NCBI GenBank assembly: GCA_025699075.1
Contig: JAILWG010000004.1
Coordinates: 1-64,000, forward strand
Source of the DNA: Candidatus Nitrosopumilus sp.
Lineage (GTDB): Archaea; Thermoproteota; Nitrososphaeria; Nitrososphaerales; Nitrosopumilaceae
DNA: 64,000 bases
Direction: 5' to 3'
Shown: positions 34,383-43,836 of the stretch, one piece after another
Position numbering within the stretch: position 1 is the stretch's first letter
How the letters are laid out: every line of letters starts with the position of its first letter
The notes under the pieces: generated by a model
The model's database searches: none
What the model saw: only the letters and a program-made list of their open reading frames with translations
Told to the model about the DNA's origin: nothing
Made by a program: the position numbers and the translations under genes

Positions 34383-34677
34383 GAATTCAATTAAAAAAAG
34401 GGATATTTAATTCAAAATAATCCATACGAAAATGTTGAGACTCGATATTTGGATGAATTTTTAAAATGATGTGGATATCTGACTTAATTTGTAAGGAATT
34501 TTTATGTCGACACATCGTCATCTGGGTCAGTTTAAGAATGATGAATTTTCTTATAACAGCACATGTAGTTAGTGAACAATACCATAACAAGTTGTTTTTA
34601 TTAAATAGCATAAATTATCAATTGGATTCGAACAGGCATGGGGATTTCAACTTCCAATCTTATTGCACTTAGATTTT

Positions 34678-34857
34678 TTGCACCTATCTCAATTACTAAT
34701 AGGACTGGAGTTTTTTGAATTTCTAAGATATGAAACTAAAAGAATTAGAGATGATCAAATTCTTAAAAAAGAAGACCGTTTGAAAATTAGAAAACATGCT
34801 TTGCATGAGACAAAAAAATTTCTCAAGAATGTAGGTCTAGACAAAAAAAACAATTGA
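34678..34857 (+). CDS. Doubtful small basic protein
   Basis: An open frame, possibly from TTG 34678 (or 34663), encodes about 59 residues rich in Lys, Arg and Glu with strong helix tendency (RYETKRIRDDQILKKEDR). It lacks an ATG and a recognisable family. The helical, charged C-terminal half looks protein-like, but the start and expression are doubtful. Confidence 0.3.
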   Translation: MHLSQLLIGLEFFEFLRYETKRIRDDQILKKEDRLKIRKHALHETKKFLKNVGLDKKNN

Positions 34858-35093
34858 TTGATTTTAAACTAAAATGAGAAAATAAATTAAAAAATATTTT
34901 ATATTTTAATTGGTTAAAAATATTCATTATTTTTTCTTTTTATCCAAATATGTCACTTCCACCTCTAGTTTGATTAGTATGATAAAACCTGATTTGATTT
35001 TGAACTTAATTAAATTCTAAACAATCAATTGATTCCATCTAGAATGAAATCAAATCTGTTCTGGTTTATTAACTGATATCAGAATATGATTAC

Positions 35094-35159
35094 ATGAGTA
35101 AAACCTCAAACAAAGCAAAGAAACAACAAAAAAAAGTAGAACAATCTAAAACTAAATGA
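35094..35159 (+). CDS. Doubtful 21-residue lysine-rich ORF
   Basis: ATG 35094 opens 21 residues, almost half of them Lys, with Gln and Ser. It is similar in composition to the Lys-rich microprotein at 24291-24431. It is the only candidate in the otherwise AT-rich 34858-35284 gap, where I see no RNA or repeat. A chance ORF is quite possible. Confidence 0.25.
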   Translation: MSKTSNKAKKQQKKVEQSKTK

Positions 35160-35284
35160 CCATTTAATTTTATTCTGCGTTTTATTTCACCATGTTAAAA
35201 TCAGTGAAAATATTTCATGATATTTTGAATCTGGTTGGGTGTTTGAATTTGAATTATTACCTGAAATTTGTTTATAATTAGATG

Positions 35285-36172
35285 TCAGTTTTTTATCTTT
35301 ATCGAATCTGAATTTTTTACTTTATTATTTACAGCTGATAACAGTTCGGAAATCATTCTTGATGCTAAATGTGACGTGTTATCTTGAATGTCAAATGCAG
35401 GACAAACTTCCATAATGTCCATTCCCACTATTCCACACTGTGTGATGTTTTTTAGAAGTATGGATGCCGTGATTGGATTTAACCCCATTGGCACAGGAAC
35501 CGAAACTCCCGGTGCAAAAGAAGGATCTATGCAGTCCATATCAAATGATATGTAGATGTTTCTTCCTAATTTTGAAAGAATGTCGTTGATTATCTGTTTA
35601 AACCCATAGAATTGGATGTCTTCTGGTGAAAAAACCGATATTCCGTATTTTTTTATGTTTACAATTTCTTCTAACTCTGGACTGCGAATTCCAATCATGA
35701 CACTTGATTTTGGATTTATGTATGGGAGAGAGTCATATATCACAGAACCATAAAAATTCCTAGTAGAAGAAAGAAAATCTGGATGGGCATCAAAATATAC
35801 GAGAGAAATCGGTCCACGTTTCTTTCCCAACTCTTTGATGATTTCTGTAGTCAAAGAATGATCTCCACCTATTGTTATTGGAATTTTCCCTGCGCTGAAG
35901 ATACGTTCATAGACAAATGGTATATTTTGTCTAGAAATATTCCCTAAATCAAAAATCTTTGATTGTGGTTTTCCTGAATTTGTATATGCTAGTGATTCAA
36001 GATTATTTTCAATGTATGTGTCTCGTTCTTTGGAAATTTTTCTGATTCTGTCAGGTGCACTTGAAGTTCCCTTACGTATGGCATGCGAATGGGATTCATC
36101 ATCTAGCCCGACAATCACATACTCTGATTCTCGGTATGATTTGCAATTTGACCAACACAGTGTTTCCATCAA
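35285..36172 (-). CDS. Ureohydrolase family protein (agmatinase/arginase type)
   Basis: The 295-residue enzyme has the two-Mn motifs GGDHSLT, DAHPDF and SFDMDCIDPSFAPG in the order of the arginase/agmatinase/formiminoglutamase family. The window also encodes a pyruvoyl-dependent arginine decarboxylase at 58699, so agmatine is the likely substrate and putrescine the product; arginase activity cannot be excluded. Two consecutive ATGs lie at the start. They overlap the stop of the upstream zinc protein, so the genes are coupled. Confidence 0.85.
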   Translation of the reverse strand: MMETLCWSNCKSYRESEYVIVGLDDESHSHAIRKGTSSAPDRIRKISKERDTYIENNLESLAYTNSGKPQSKIFDLGNISRQNIPFVYERIFSAGKIPITIGGDHSLTTEIIKELGKKRGPISLVYFDAHPDFLSSTRNFYGSVIYDSLPYINPKSSVMIGIRSPELEEIVNIKKYGISVFSPEDIQFYGFKQIINDILSKLGRNIYISFDMDCIDPSFAPGVSVPVPMGLNPITASILLKNITQCGIVGMDIMEVCPAFDIQDNTSHLASRMISELLSAVNNKVKNSDSIKIKN

Positions 36173-36336
36173 CTGCTCACCAAAATCATGCCAGATACAG
36201 CACAGTCATAATGAAATTTCATTGGAGTGATCAATTTGCATTTTGTACATATGTGCTGAATAGTTGCTAAACAATATTGACATTTAGACCATGGTTTAAT
36301 TTCAAAACCACAATTGCGACAAGACTCATCAGGCAT
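36169..36336 (-). CDS. Small multi-cysteine zinc protein
   Basis: From ATG 36336 the product has about 55 residues with CRNCGFEI, KCQYCL and CTKCKL, three C-x2-C pairs that can form zinc ribbons, and a late Cys. A TTG at 36357 would add seven residues. It overlaps the ureohydrolase start and is probably cotranscribed with it. Function unknown. Confidence 0.65.
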   Translation of the reverse strand: MPDESCRNCGFEIKPWSKCQYCLATIQHICTKCKLITPMKFHYDCAVSGMILVSS

Positions 36337-36546
36337 TTTACGTACATTTTGTTTCAAATTTGGTCATTTTAACAATTATAAAATTGAGAATATTGAATGT
36401 AAAATCAATCGGTTGATTTAATTCAGAACCAAATCAATTTATCCTTTAGTATAAAAATAACAAATCTCTTTCAATTGGAAAGAAAAACCCATTTTTCTAT
36501 ATCTGATTACGGTTCAAATGTGTAATTTCATTCTCAAATATCTCGA

Positions 36547-36572
36547 ATACCCCTTTTACAGGGGTGGGGTAT
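36547..36572 (+). promoter_or_regulatory. C/G-rich inverted repeat before the broken zinc-ribbon gene
   Basis: ATACCCC (36547-36553) is the exact reverse complement of GGGGTAT (36566-36572). An inner GGGG can also pair with the CCCC, giving alternative hairpins. It lies just before the frame of the small zinc-ribbon pseudogene and could be a regulatory hairpin or an operator. Confidence 0.35.
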
Positions 36573-36714
36573 TGGCATAAAAATTTGTAAGAAATGTGAA
36601 GTCGAAATGGATGTCAAAAATCCTCCGACCAAAAGACATGGAAGTGAAAAAAACATTCCTCTGGAGTATTTACTGCCCAAAATGTGATTATTCAGAATAC
36701 GTTGATCCTAATTA
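36571..36714 (+). pseudogene. Frameshifted small zinc-ribbon gene
   Basis: One frame reads GIKICKKCEVEMDVKNPP and ends KRHGSEK before losing its sense. Another resumes at a run of seven A residues and reads 'TFLWSIYCPKCDYSEYVDPN' followed by a stop. Removing one A from the run would join CKKC and CPKC into a normal zinc ribbon. No ATG, GTG or TTG precedes the first frame; ATT 36571 is the best start. It may be a pseudogene, a sequencing error, or a programmed frameshift. Confidence 0.5.
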
Positions 36715-36772
36715 AAAATCAGATAAGATTTCATTTCGGAACTGTTTTCTAATCCTGTTCTTATGGATATTT

Positions 36773-37162
36773 ATGAAATACCAGGTCGTTGTAAAAATTA
36801 CAAACTCTTCGAACATTCTTTTAGAATTAGATGACTCTCAGTCACCAAAAACAGTCCGTGATTTTATTGACAAATTGCCATTCACAGTTGATCTAAATGT
36901 TTGGGGTGAGGAAATTTACACTTCAAAATCTCCTATCTCACAACCAGAAGAAAATTCAAAATCTCCTGTTGAACTAAATGATGTGGCATACTGGCCAACT
37001 GGAAAAGCAATCTGCTTGTTTTATGGCCCTACTCCTATTGGAAATCCTGATGAAATAACTCCTGCATCTCCAGTAAATGTAATTGGCAAAATCATTTCTC
37101 CTGACAAATCTATTTTGGATAATGTCCATAGTGAAAAAGCAACATTTACTCTGCAATCATGA
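36773..37162 (+). CDS. Cyclophilin-like fold protein (TM1367 type)
   Basis: The 129-residue protein is beta-rich with 'TVRDFIDKLPFTVDLNVWGEEIY' near the start, 'VAYWPTGKAICLFYGPTPIG' and 'NVIGKI' at the end. This resembles the small cyclophilin-like family typified by TM1367. Its members look like cyclophilins but usually lack the isomerase active site, so the function is unknown. Its last bases overlap the convergent JAMM gene by six. Confidence 0.68.
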   Translation: MKYQVVVKITNSSNILLELDDSQSPKTVRDFIDKLPFTVDLNVWGEEIYTSKSPISQPEENSKSPVELNDVAYWPTGKAICLFYGPTPIGNPDEITPASPVNVIGKIISPDKSILDNVHSEKATFTLQS

Positions 37163-37552
37163 ATATTCTTCAATTGGAATCTCTATGATGTCTGACTCTA
37201 AGAAAAACGCTCTAAAATTTTTGTTAATTCCCGAATAAATTATCCATACTACTGGATTGGTTTGCATGAATTTTTTATCTGTGTTTGATGGATAAGCTTC
37301 TGAGTCTGGATGTGAGTGGAATATTCCTATCACGTCCATCTTTTTTTCCTCTGCCATGTTGTATCCTTCAATTAATTGCTCATTTGAAATTGTAAAGTTT
37401 ACCGGGGATTTTTCAATGTTCTCTGTGAGAAAAAGATCCAAAACGATATCGTCTTTACCAAATAGTAATGCACATGATTCATTGGGTTTTTGATTTTCTG
37501 AGAATTCTGAAAGAAGTTTTTTATTTGATCCTGATAGTTTAATTTTCTGCAA
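37157..37552 (-). CDS. JAMM/MPN+ domain metalloprotease-like protein
   Basis: The 131-residue protein has the full JAMM zinc motif: Glu25, His79 and His81 in FHSHPDSEAYPSNTD, then Ser89 and Asp92. Such proteins remove ubiquitin-like modifiers (archaeal SAMPs) or act on cysteine-bearing substrates. It stands as a single domain with no fused ubiquitin-like part. It lies three bases downstream of a cupredoxin membrane gene and may be cotranscribed with it. The residue pattern supports an active enzyme. Confidence 0.82.
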   Translation of the reverse strand: MQKIKLSGSNKKLLSEFSENQKPNESCALLFGKDDIVLDLFLTENIEKSPVNFTISNEQLIEGYNMAEEKKMDVIGIFHSHPDSEAYPSNTDKKFMQTNPVVWIIYSGINKNFRAFFLESDIIEIPIEEYS

Positions 37553-37554
37553 AT

Positions 37555-38646
37555 CTATTCTACGTTAACAATTCCTACCATCCATGGATGGAATGTACAG
37601 AAATAATCAAAAGTTCCTGAATCTGTAAATGTAAATTCAAAAGTATCTCCTGCTGACATCATTCCTGAATCAAAGATGCCGTCTATTTCTGGTGCTTTTC
37701 CTGATGTTACTGTGTGTACTGTGGTATCTGCATTATTCCATGATACTGTAGTCCCAATAGTAATGTCCAGTGTTTCTGGATCATAGTATATTTGCCCGTC
37801 TTCTGGAATTGCTGCTCCTTCTGGAATTGCAACTTTGGTTGGTTCTTTTGGAGCTTCAATTACTAAAGTTGCAACCATCCAAGGATGTACAATACACAGA
37901 TATTCATATTCACCAACTTCTAAATCGTTTGTATCTAATGTGAATATTTCTCCTGCGTTGATTAAACTAGAATCAAATAATTCTCCAAAGCCTTCTGTAC
38001 TTGTTACTGTATGTGCTACTGTGTCTACATTTGTCCATTCAACGATATGTCCTTGAGGTACAACTGCTACATCTGGTGAATAGTCTGGGTTTCCTTCTTG
38101 CGCTGACTCTGCAAGAATTTCAATTGCAAAGATTGGTCCAGATGGTGTGATGTCTTCTTCTGGTTCTTCAACACCTACTTGTTGAGGGATCATGTAAGTA
38201 TCAGGAGCTGAGAAAATTCCAAATGCCACCCACATGATAATGCCTGTGGCAGCTGCCATTGAGACAATTGCTCCAATTGGTTTTGCATATGCTGGGTGTT
38301 TCATATACAAATATGAAATTATAATTGCCGGAAATGCGATTGCCATTAAAATTCCTGCAATGGTAACTGTATAATTTGATGAATTCATGGTCATTGAGTA
38401 CATTCCAAATCCTAATGCTATTGACAAAACTACCAAAGTCGTTGCTTTGGCTCTGTTACTGGTTGAAACCCCTCCGTCCAAGATGCCTGCTGCAAGAAAG
38501 ATTAATCCTACAAACATGGTAAGACCAGTAAGTGCATGCATTCCATCTATGAATGTGTGAGCGATGCCTGCATACGATAACGTTAGACCAGCTAATCCTA
38601 TAGCTGTAAGTCCCATTCCTGGCATCATGAGGTCCCAATTACTCAT
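37555..38646 (-). CDS. Multi-helix membrane protein fused to two cupredoxin domains
   Basis: The 363-residue protein has about five transmembrane helices in residues 1-165 and then two extracellular plastocyanin-like domains. Each has the copper ligands His (VAHTVTST, TVHTVTSG) and Cys-x2-His-x4-Met-like (LCIVHPWM, FCTFHPWM). The first domain's Met is in HPWM as in the second. Membrane anchoring through several helices is unusual for a blue-copper carrier. The opposite-strand neighbour makes heme farnesyl groups, which suggests a respiratory context. Confidence 0.85.
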   Translation of the reverse strand: MSNWDLMMPGMGLTAIGLAGLTLSYAGIAHTFIDGMHALTGLTMFVGLIFLAAGILDGGVSTSNRAKATTLVVLSIALGFGMYSMTMNSSNYTVTIAGILMAIAFPAIIISYLYMKHPAYAKPIGAIVSMAAATGIIMWVAFGIFSAPDTYMIPQQVGVEEPEEDITPSGPIFAIEILAESAQEGNPDYSPDVAVVPQGHIVEWTNVDTVAHTVTSTEGFGELFDSSLINAGEIFTLDTNDLEVGEYEYLCIVHPWMVATLVIEAPKEPTKVAIPEGAAIPEDGQIYYDPETLDITIGTTVSWNNADTTVHTVTSGKAPEIDGIFDSGMMSAGDTFEFTFTDSGTFDYFCTFHPWMVGIVNVE

Positions 38647-38744
38647 TTAAGATAGCTGATAGGACTGAGATACTTATTCCTTGCGCAATATGTGAGATCT
38701 TATGGACGAAGAAATTAAATGGCTTTGGAATAGGATAGATTGAA

Positions 38745-39632
38745 TTGGGATTTAATGAAATATTGGAGATATCCAAACCTCGGATTGTTGTTCTCTTAGT
38801 AATTACTGCAGTTACATCCATGTATGCTGCAAGTAAGCTAGTTCCAGGAGCTCCTGAACTTGATTATTGGTTGTATTTGCATATTATTGTGGCAGGTGCA
38901 TTAGCTTCAGCAGGTTCAAGTGCCCTGAATCACTATTATGATAAAGACATTGATCCTAAAATGACTAGAACTAGTACTAGGCCCATACCTTCTGGACGTA
39001 TGGCTGCCTCCAATGTGTTGATTTATGGTTTAGCAGTAAGCTGCATCTCTGTAATTTACGGGTACTTTGCATTAAACGCAGTATCTGCATTCTTTATTGC
39101 AGTTGGCATTTTTTCATATGTAATAATTTACACTGTTTGGCTCAAAAGAAAAAATACTTCGAACATTGTAATTGGTGGTATTGCTGGCAGTGCTGCAGCT
39201 TGGGCGGGATGGGCAGCAGCTACTGGTAGTATGGATTTGCTAGGATTCCTAGTTGGTTTCCTGGTGTTTGTTTGGACTCCTTCTCACTTTTGGTGTCTTG
39301 CAATGAAAATCAAAGATGAATATGCACAGGCAAAAGTTCCGATGCTTCCAGTTGTAATTGGAATGCAAAAAACATCAAAATTCATTTTGGGTAATACTTT
39401 GATTTTAATTCCATACTCTTTGATACTTTCATTTATTCCAGATGGTATGGGAATTGTTTACACTGTAATTGCAATCGTTTCTGGAGGATTAATGCTCGTG
39501 TATCACTACAAACTAACAAAGACTCCTACATCTGAATTTGCTTGGAAAGCATACAAAGTAACTGCTCCTTATCTTACAATAATTTTCGTAGCTGTTGCAT
39601 TAGATGCAGCATTTCATATTCCGTTGTTCTGA
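38745..39632 (+). CDS. ctaB: Protoheme IX farnesyltransferase
   Basis: The 295-residue UbiA-family membrane enzyme converts heme B to heme O. It has the first Asp-rich motif NHYYDKDIDPKMTRT (about 62-76) and 'TPSHFWCLAMKIKDEY' with the second motif, plus about nine helices. It starts at TTG; no ATG lies near the N-terminus. It lies divergent from the membrane cupredoxin gene across a 98-bp promoter region. It supplies heme for terminal oxidase. Confidence 0.9.
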   Translation: MGFNEILEISKPRIVVLLVITAVTSMYAASKLVPGAPELDYWLYLHIIVAGALASAGSSALNHYYDKDIDPKMTRTSTRPIPSGRMAASNVLIYGLAVSCISVIYGYFALNAVSAFFIAVGIFSYVIIYTVWLKRKNTSNIVIGGIAGSAAAWAGWAAATGSMDLLGFLVGFLVFVWTPSHFWCLAMKIKDEYAQAKVPMLPVVIGMQKTSKFILGNTLILIPYSLILSFIPDGMGIVYTVIAIVSGGLMLVYHYKLTKTPTSEFAWKAYKVTAPYLTIIFVAVALDAAFHIPLF

Positions 39633-39635
39633 TAA

Positions 39636-39935
39636 TTATTTTTCTACACCTGGAAAACTGGCTTCATAATCTTTTTCCATTGTTTCTTTTACTTGCTCTT
39701 CAATTTTATCTACTTCTTTATCTACTTCTTTTACCACTTCGATTCTGCGCTCATCTTTAGTGACCCATGAGACTGTGATTAATCCCAGAATTTCCAAATC
39801 TAAGAGAATTTTATTAAATCTGTCCTCTGCAATGGCATATCCGTCTTTGACTAGACTTTTAAAAAGCTCAACATCTGTTAGACGATTTGCTTCCTTAATC
39901 TTATCAAATACTGTGTTTCTAATTGGTATTGCCAT
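39636..39935 (-). CDS. Winged-helix-like protein next to CDC48
   Basis: The 99-residue protein has a helix-turn-helix-like start ('VFDKIKEANRLTDVELFKSLVKDG', 'RFNKILLDLEILGLITVSW') with strand pair 'TKDERRIEVV', typical of a winged helix. A charged KEVDKEVDK coiled tail follows. It may bind DNA or act as an adaptor. It lies two bases after the CDC48 gene, so the two are probably in one operon. Confidence 0.65.
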   Translation of the reverse strand: MAIPIRNTVFDKIKEANRLTDVELFKSLVKDGYAIAEDRFNKILLDLEILGLITVSWVTKDERRIEVVKEVDKEVDKIEEQVKETMEKDYEASFPGVEK

Positions 39936-39937
39936 TT

Positions 39938-42106
39938 TTATCCGTAGAATGATTTATCCCCTGTCTTTGGTACCACGTTAGATATACTTTCCTTTACTGT
40001 GTTGTACCATTGATCAACTTCTTTAGTAATAGATGGTCTGACATGTTTCAAACTATTTGCAAAGTCATGACTTGAAATCTTTGATGAATTATTTCTCATT
40101 GCTTCAACTGCTGCTTCTCTACATAGTGCTGCCAAATCTGCTCCTGTATAGTTTTGAGTAGCCACTGCAATCTCTTGCAATTTTACATCACTAGCTAATG
40201 GCATCTTTCTTGTCAAAATTTTGATAATCTCCAATCTGCCTTTTTCGTCTGGTGGAGCCACATACAACACCAAATCCAATCTGCCTGTTCTAAGAAGTGA
40301 ATTATCTAACACATCTGGTCTATTAGTAATTCCAATTACAACCACCCGTGATGAAATTCCTTCCTCTATCTCTGTTAGTAATTGACTAAGAATTGTTTCA
40401 CTAGTTCCGCCTTCCCCAGATTTGTAACGTGCAATGGAATCTAATTCATCAAAAATCACCACACATGGAGATGATGATTTTGCTTTTCTGAATATTTCTC
40501 TAACAGCTTTTTCAGATTCTCCAAGCCATTTGGAAAGTATTTCTGGTCCTCTAACTAGAATCATGTTTGCACCAGTTTCAGTAGCTAATGCACGTCCAAG
40601 CAATGTCTTTCCGCAACCTGGAGGACCGTAAATTAAAGCTCCTTTTGGAGGCTTGATTCCCATCTTTGTAAACTTGCTTGGCTCTTTCATTGCCATGATG
40701 AGATTATCTGTTAGTGATTTTTTGATGTCATCTAGTCCCCCTACATCTTGCCACCATACTTTTGGTCTTTCTACATAAAATTCCCTCATTGCTGTCGGGA
40801 CTACTTCGTGCATTGCATCGTAAAAGTCGATTAATTTTATTTGCATTGATTGCAATACTTCAGAAGGTATCTTTTCTGTTTCAAGATCAATTTCTGGTAG
40901 ATATCTTCTAATTGATTTTAATGCAGCTTCTCTACAAAGTGATTTGATGTCTGCACCAGTATATCCATGCAATTCTGATGACAGATCCTTAAGATCAATA
41001 TCGTCGCTGATTGGCATACCTCTTGTATGAATTTCCAGAATCTCTAGTCTTCCATCTTCGTTTGGTACTGAAATCTCAAATTCTCTGTCGAATCTTCCTG
41101 GTCTTCTAAGTGCAGGATCAACACTGTCTGGTCTGTTTGTAGCTCCTAGAACTATGACATTTCCTCTGTCGTTTAGACCGTCCATCAATGCCAATAATTG
41201 TGCAACAACTCTTTTTTCTACATCCCCATAAGCTTCTTCTCTTTTTGGAGCGATAGCATCAATCTCGTCTATGAATATTATGCTTGGAGAGTTATCTTTT
41301 GCCTCTTTGAAAATATCTCTAAGCTTGGCTTCTGTTTCTCCATAATACTTGTTCATTATTTCTGGACCATTAATTGGAAACATGTTGGCCTCTGATTCGC
41401 TTGCCATGACTTTTGCAAGTAGTGTCTTTCCACATCCGGGTGGGCCATAAAGTAAAATTCCACTATGTGGTTCAATTCCAAGTCTTGCAAATAATTCAGG
41501 ATGTTTTAATGGAAGTTCTACAATTTCTCTCATTGCTTTAACTTCTTTTCTTAATCCTCCAACTTCTTCATATGTTACCCTAACTTTTCTATCGACTGAT
41601 GTCTCTGTTGAAATACTAAGATTTGTTGAACGGTCTATCTTTACTACTCCTTTAGGGGTTGTTTTTGTAATTTTAAAATCCATGGAATTTCCTAAGATCA
41701 TTACGGAAATTTCATCACCGTGAGTGATTGGTAATCCCTTCAATCTGTTTTTAACAAAATCTGTAAATTCTTTATCAACTGTAACTGAATCATTAACTGG
41801 CGTTAAAGAAACAGTTTTTGCAAATTTTGATGTTACCTTTCTAATTTTTACAAAATCATTCAGTGAAGCACCAACATTTTTTCTTGTTTGACCATCCACT
41901 CTGATGATGTCTGGTAATTTTTCATCTTCATCAACTGGCCACACAACTGCACAACTTGATCTTGAACCCATTACTTCTATAATGTCTCCTGGTGTAACTT
42001 TGAGAAAATCCATTGCCTCTGGACCTATTCGAGCACGTTTCTTCCCTACGTCTCGTTGTTTTGCTTCACCAATTCTCATTTGCAAAGGTTCTTCTTTGCG
42101 TACCAA
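39938..42106 (-). CDS. cdc48: AAA+ ATPase CDC48/VCP
   Basis: The 722-residue unfoldase has the N-terminal double-psi beta-barrel domain ([13 protein letters not shown]) and two AAA domains. D1 carries [13 protein letters not shown] and '[14 protein letters not shown]'; D2 carries [13 protein letters not shown] and '[13 protein letters not shown]'. It extracts proteins from complexes and could feed the proteasome. The start may be TTG 42106 or ATG 42079, which begins at MRIGEAK. It follows aEF-1beta by nine bases, in an operon with it. Confidence 0.95.
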   Translation of the reverse strand: MVRKEEPLQMRIGEAKQRDVGKKRARIGPEAMDFLKVTPGDIIEVMGSRSSCAVVWPVDEDEKLPDIIRVDGQTRKNVGASLNDFVKIRKVTSKFAKTVSLTPVNDSVTVDKEFTDFVKNRLKGLPITHGDEISVMILGNSMDFKITKTTPKGVVKIDRSTNLSISTETSVDRKVRVTYEEVGGLRKEVKAMREIVELPLKHPELFARLGIEPHSGILLYGPPGCGKTLLAKVMASESEANMFPINGPEIMNKYYGETEAKLRDIFKEAKDNSPSIIFIDEIDAIAPKREEAYGDVEKRVVAQLLALMDGLNDRGNVIVLGATNRPDSVDPALRRPGRFDREFEISVPNEDGRLEILEIHTRGMPISDDIDLKDLSSELHGYTGADIKSLCREAALKSIRRYLPEIDLETEKIPSEVLQSMQIKLIDFYDAMHEVVPTAMREFYVERPKVWWQDVGGLDDIKKSLTDNLIMAMKEPSKFTKMGIKPPKGALIYGPPGCGKTLLGRALATETGANMILVRGPEILSKWLGESEKAVREIFRKAKSSSPCVVIFDELDSIARYKSGEGGTSETILSQLLTEIEEGISSRVVVIGITNRPDVLDNSLLRTGRLDLVLYVAPPDEKGRLEIIKILTRKMPLASDVKLQEIAVATQNYTGADLAALCREAAVEAMRNNSSKISSHDFANSLKHVRPSITKEVDQWYNTVKESISNVVPKTGDKSFYG

Positions 42107-42114
42107 AAAATCAC

Positions 42115-42396
42115 CTATTTCATGTCAACTGACATTCTACTCATGTTGAGAACTTCAAATTCACTAACACCTTCTGTTCCTCTTACTGCGTTCTCTAGAG
42201 CGTCACTTTGACCTTCTTTATCTTCTAAAACAAATTCTGCTTTAATGCACTCTAAGCCAAATGCTAATGGTTCTTTTGCATGTCTCTTCATTGAGATTCC
42301 TTCTGGTAATGCTGTCTTGATGGTCTCAGATAGTTTGTCTAAATCTACTTCCATTCCTTGTGGTAGAATTTTTGTAACAAATAGTAATTGAGCCAT
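42115..42396 (-). CDS. ef1b: Elongation factor 1-beta (aEF-1B)
   Basis: The 93-residue protein exchanges GDP for GTP on aEF-1alpha. Its alpha/beta sandwich is recognisable from '[30 protein letters not shown]' and the C-terminal '[13 protein letters not shown]'. It lies four bases after the zinc-finger gene, a common archaeal gene pair. Confidence 0.92.
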   Translation of the reverse strand: MAQLLFVTKILPQGMEVDLDKLSETIKTALPEGISMKRHAKEPLAFGLECIKAEFVLEDKEGQSDALENAVRGTEGVSEFEVLNMSRMSVDMK

Positions 42397-42400
42397 TTTT

Positions 42401-42580
42401 CTAAGGTCCCTGAAAGTTACATGAAGAACAAGTATAGTTTCTTGCTGCCTCTCTGCAACTTTGACATCTCCAAATTAAATCTGCACCACAACTAGGGCAA
42501 TTGAATTTTACACATTTATCATTAGGCATAATATGTCTGTGACAGCAACTGCATGTCGGTAATGAAATAGTAGAAGACAT
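42401..42580 (-). CDS. Small double zinc-finger protein (DUF1610-like)
   Basis: From ATG 42580 the product has 59 residues with [24 protein letters not shown] and YTCSSC, four C-x2-C knuckles. This matches the small zinc-finger protein often encoded before aEF-1beta in archaea. ATG 42604 is an alternative start; a TATAAAT box lies about 29 nt before 42580 and another AT box suits 42604. Function unknown, though it is translation-linked by context. Confidence 0.7.
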   Translation of the reverse strand: MSSTISLPTCSCCHRHIMPNDKCVKFNCPSCGADLIWRCQSCREAARNYTCSSCNFQGP

Positions 42581-42633
42581 ACCCCGATTTTCTGTAAACA
42601 TCATTTATACCTTCCTTAGAAATTATACACGTT

Positions 42634-43770
42634 TTAGCCAAGTAATTTTTTAATTTCTCCGCCAATTAGGGTCTGAGCGGTTTTAATTGAACCCTTCAAT
42701 CCTAGTAATTTTATAATTGATCCAGTGTGAAAATCAAAATCATCTTTTTCTGAAATTTCATTAATTATTTCTGGTGTTATAGTTTCAAATAATTTATTGA
42801 TTGTTTCATTGTCAATTCGCTCCAAAATTTTTCTTGCCAAGACTTGTTTTTCAAATTCTTTTCCAAATCTTTCAGTCCATTTCTTTTGGTATTGTTCAAG
42901 GTCTTTTTTGTTGTTTGTTTTTAAAAATTTTGAAATTGCTTGCCCTGCGTAAACTCCTCCCATCCCACTGGTGAATATGCCTCCTGCGGTAGTCGGTTTT
43001 GCTTGCCCTGCTGCATCTCCTATGATTACTGTTTTATCTTCTACAAACTTTTTGATTGGGCCTTTGATCCAAATTGGCGCAAAAATCTTTCTGATAGTTG
43101 AAAATTCTCCCTTGTCTTTGAGAATTTTATCTAGTGTCTCTGCAACTTTGATTCCTCTTCCTGCAACTCCTATCTTTCCTTTTCCCTCTCCTGATGGAAT
43201 AATCCATCCAAAAAATCCTGGATATTTTTCTTGATCAAAAATCACTTCGACCTTTCCTTTCTTTATCCAATCTGCATAGATTTCATACTGGGCAGATGAC
43301 AAAATCCCGGTCCTATCTTTGTGAATTAATGATGATACCCCTCTTGCATCAACAAATATTTTACAATCTATTTTCTCCTCATTGGTTCGAATTCCCGTAT
43401 CTGTAATTTCTTGAAAACTAGTTCTTACTTTGATTATTGCGCCATTTTTTTGAGCTTGGAATGCTATCTGTTTGTCTAATTCTCTTCTGCTGATTTCAAC
43501 CACTTTTTGTTTTTTTGAATTAATTGTAAAACTTTGTCCGTTAGGTGATGATATTTCTGCAGATTCTATCATATGATCAAATGTCTTTCTAAATGGTATT
43601 ACTCCTAGTTCTTCTAATCCTGCCAAACTTACTAGTCCTCCACAGTGCTCTGGGGTCCCAATCTCATAGTCTTCTTCAATGACTAAAACTGAAAATCCTT
43701 TTGAAGAAATTTCTCTTGCACATAGTAATCCTGCAACACTTCCTCCTGCAATTACTACGTCAAAGCTCAC
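42634..43770 (-). CDS. Geranylgeranyl reductase family FAD enzyme
   Basis: The 378-residue flavoprotein has the N-terminal FAD motif VVIAGGSVAGLLCAREI, the GXGC-like 'PEHCGGLVS' segment, and 'VIIGDAAGQAKPTTAGGI', which is typical of the geranylgeranyl reductase family. In archaea these enzymes saturate the isoprenoid chains of membrane lipids. There is no signal peptide or membrane helix, which suits peripheral membrane association. It precedes the zinc-finger gene and aEF-1beta on the same strand. Confidence 0.86.
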   Translation of the reverse strand: MSFDVVIAGGSVAGLLCAREISSKGFSVLVIEEDYEIGTPEHCGGLVSLAGLEELGVIPFRKTFDHMIESAEISSPNGQSFTINSKKQKVVEISRRELDKQIAFQAQKNGAIIKVRTSFQEITDTGIRTNEEKIDCKIFVDARGVSSLIHKDRTGILSSAQYEIYADWIKKGKVEVIFDQEKYPGFFGWIIPSGEGKGKIGVAGRGIKVAETLDKILKDKGEFSTIRKIFAPIWIKGPIKKFVEDKTVIIGDAAGQAKPTTAGGIFTSGMGGVYAGQAISKFLKTNNKKDLEQYQKKWTERFGKEFEKQVLARKILERIDNETINKLFETITPEIINEISEKDDFDFHTGSIIKLLGLKGSIKTAQTLIGGEIKKLLG

Positions 43771-43836
43771 AGATTTTGTTTCTTTGTCAATTATTTAATT
43801 CAAAAGTTTTTCATTAAGCCTATTTCTGATTATATC

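Noticed and set aside
34621-34660. A GGATTCGAAC stretch like the T-loop of a tRNA on the minus strand
   Set aside because: The flanking bases do not form a T stem, and no acceptor, D or anticodon arm is found around it.
34383-34660. Overlapping open frames on both strands in a 280-bp gap
   Set aside because: Neither has a recognisable domain, good start context or plausible composition; I see no gene here.
34866-35284. AT-rich gap as an origin of replication
   Set aside because: There is no neighbouring orc1/cdc6 gene and no repeated origin-box motif, only general AT richness.
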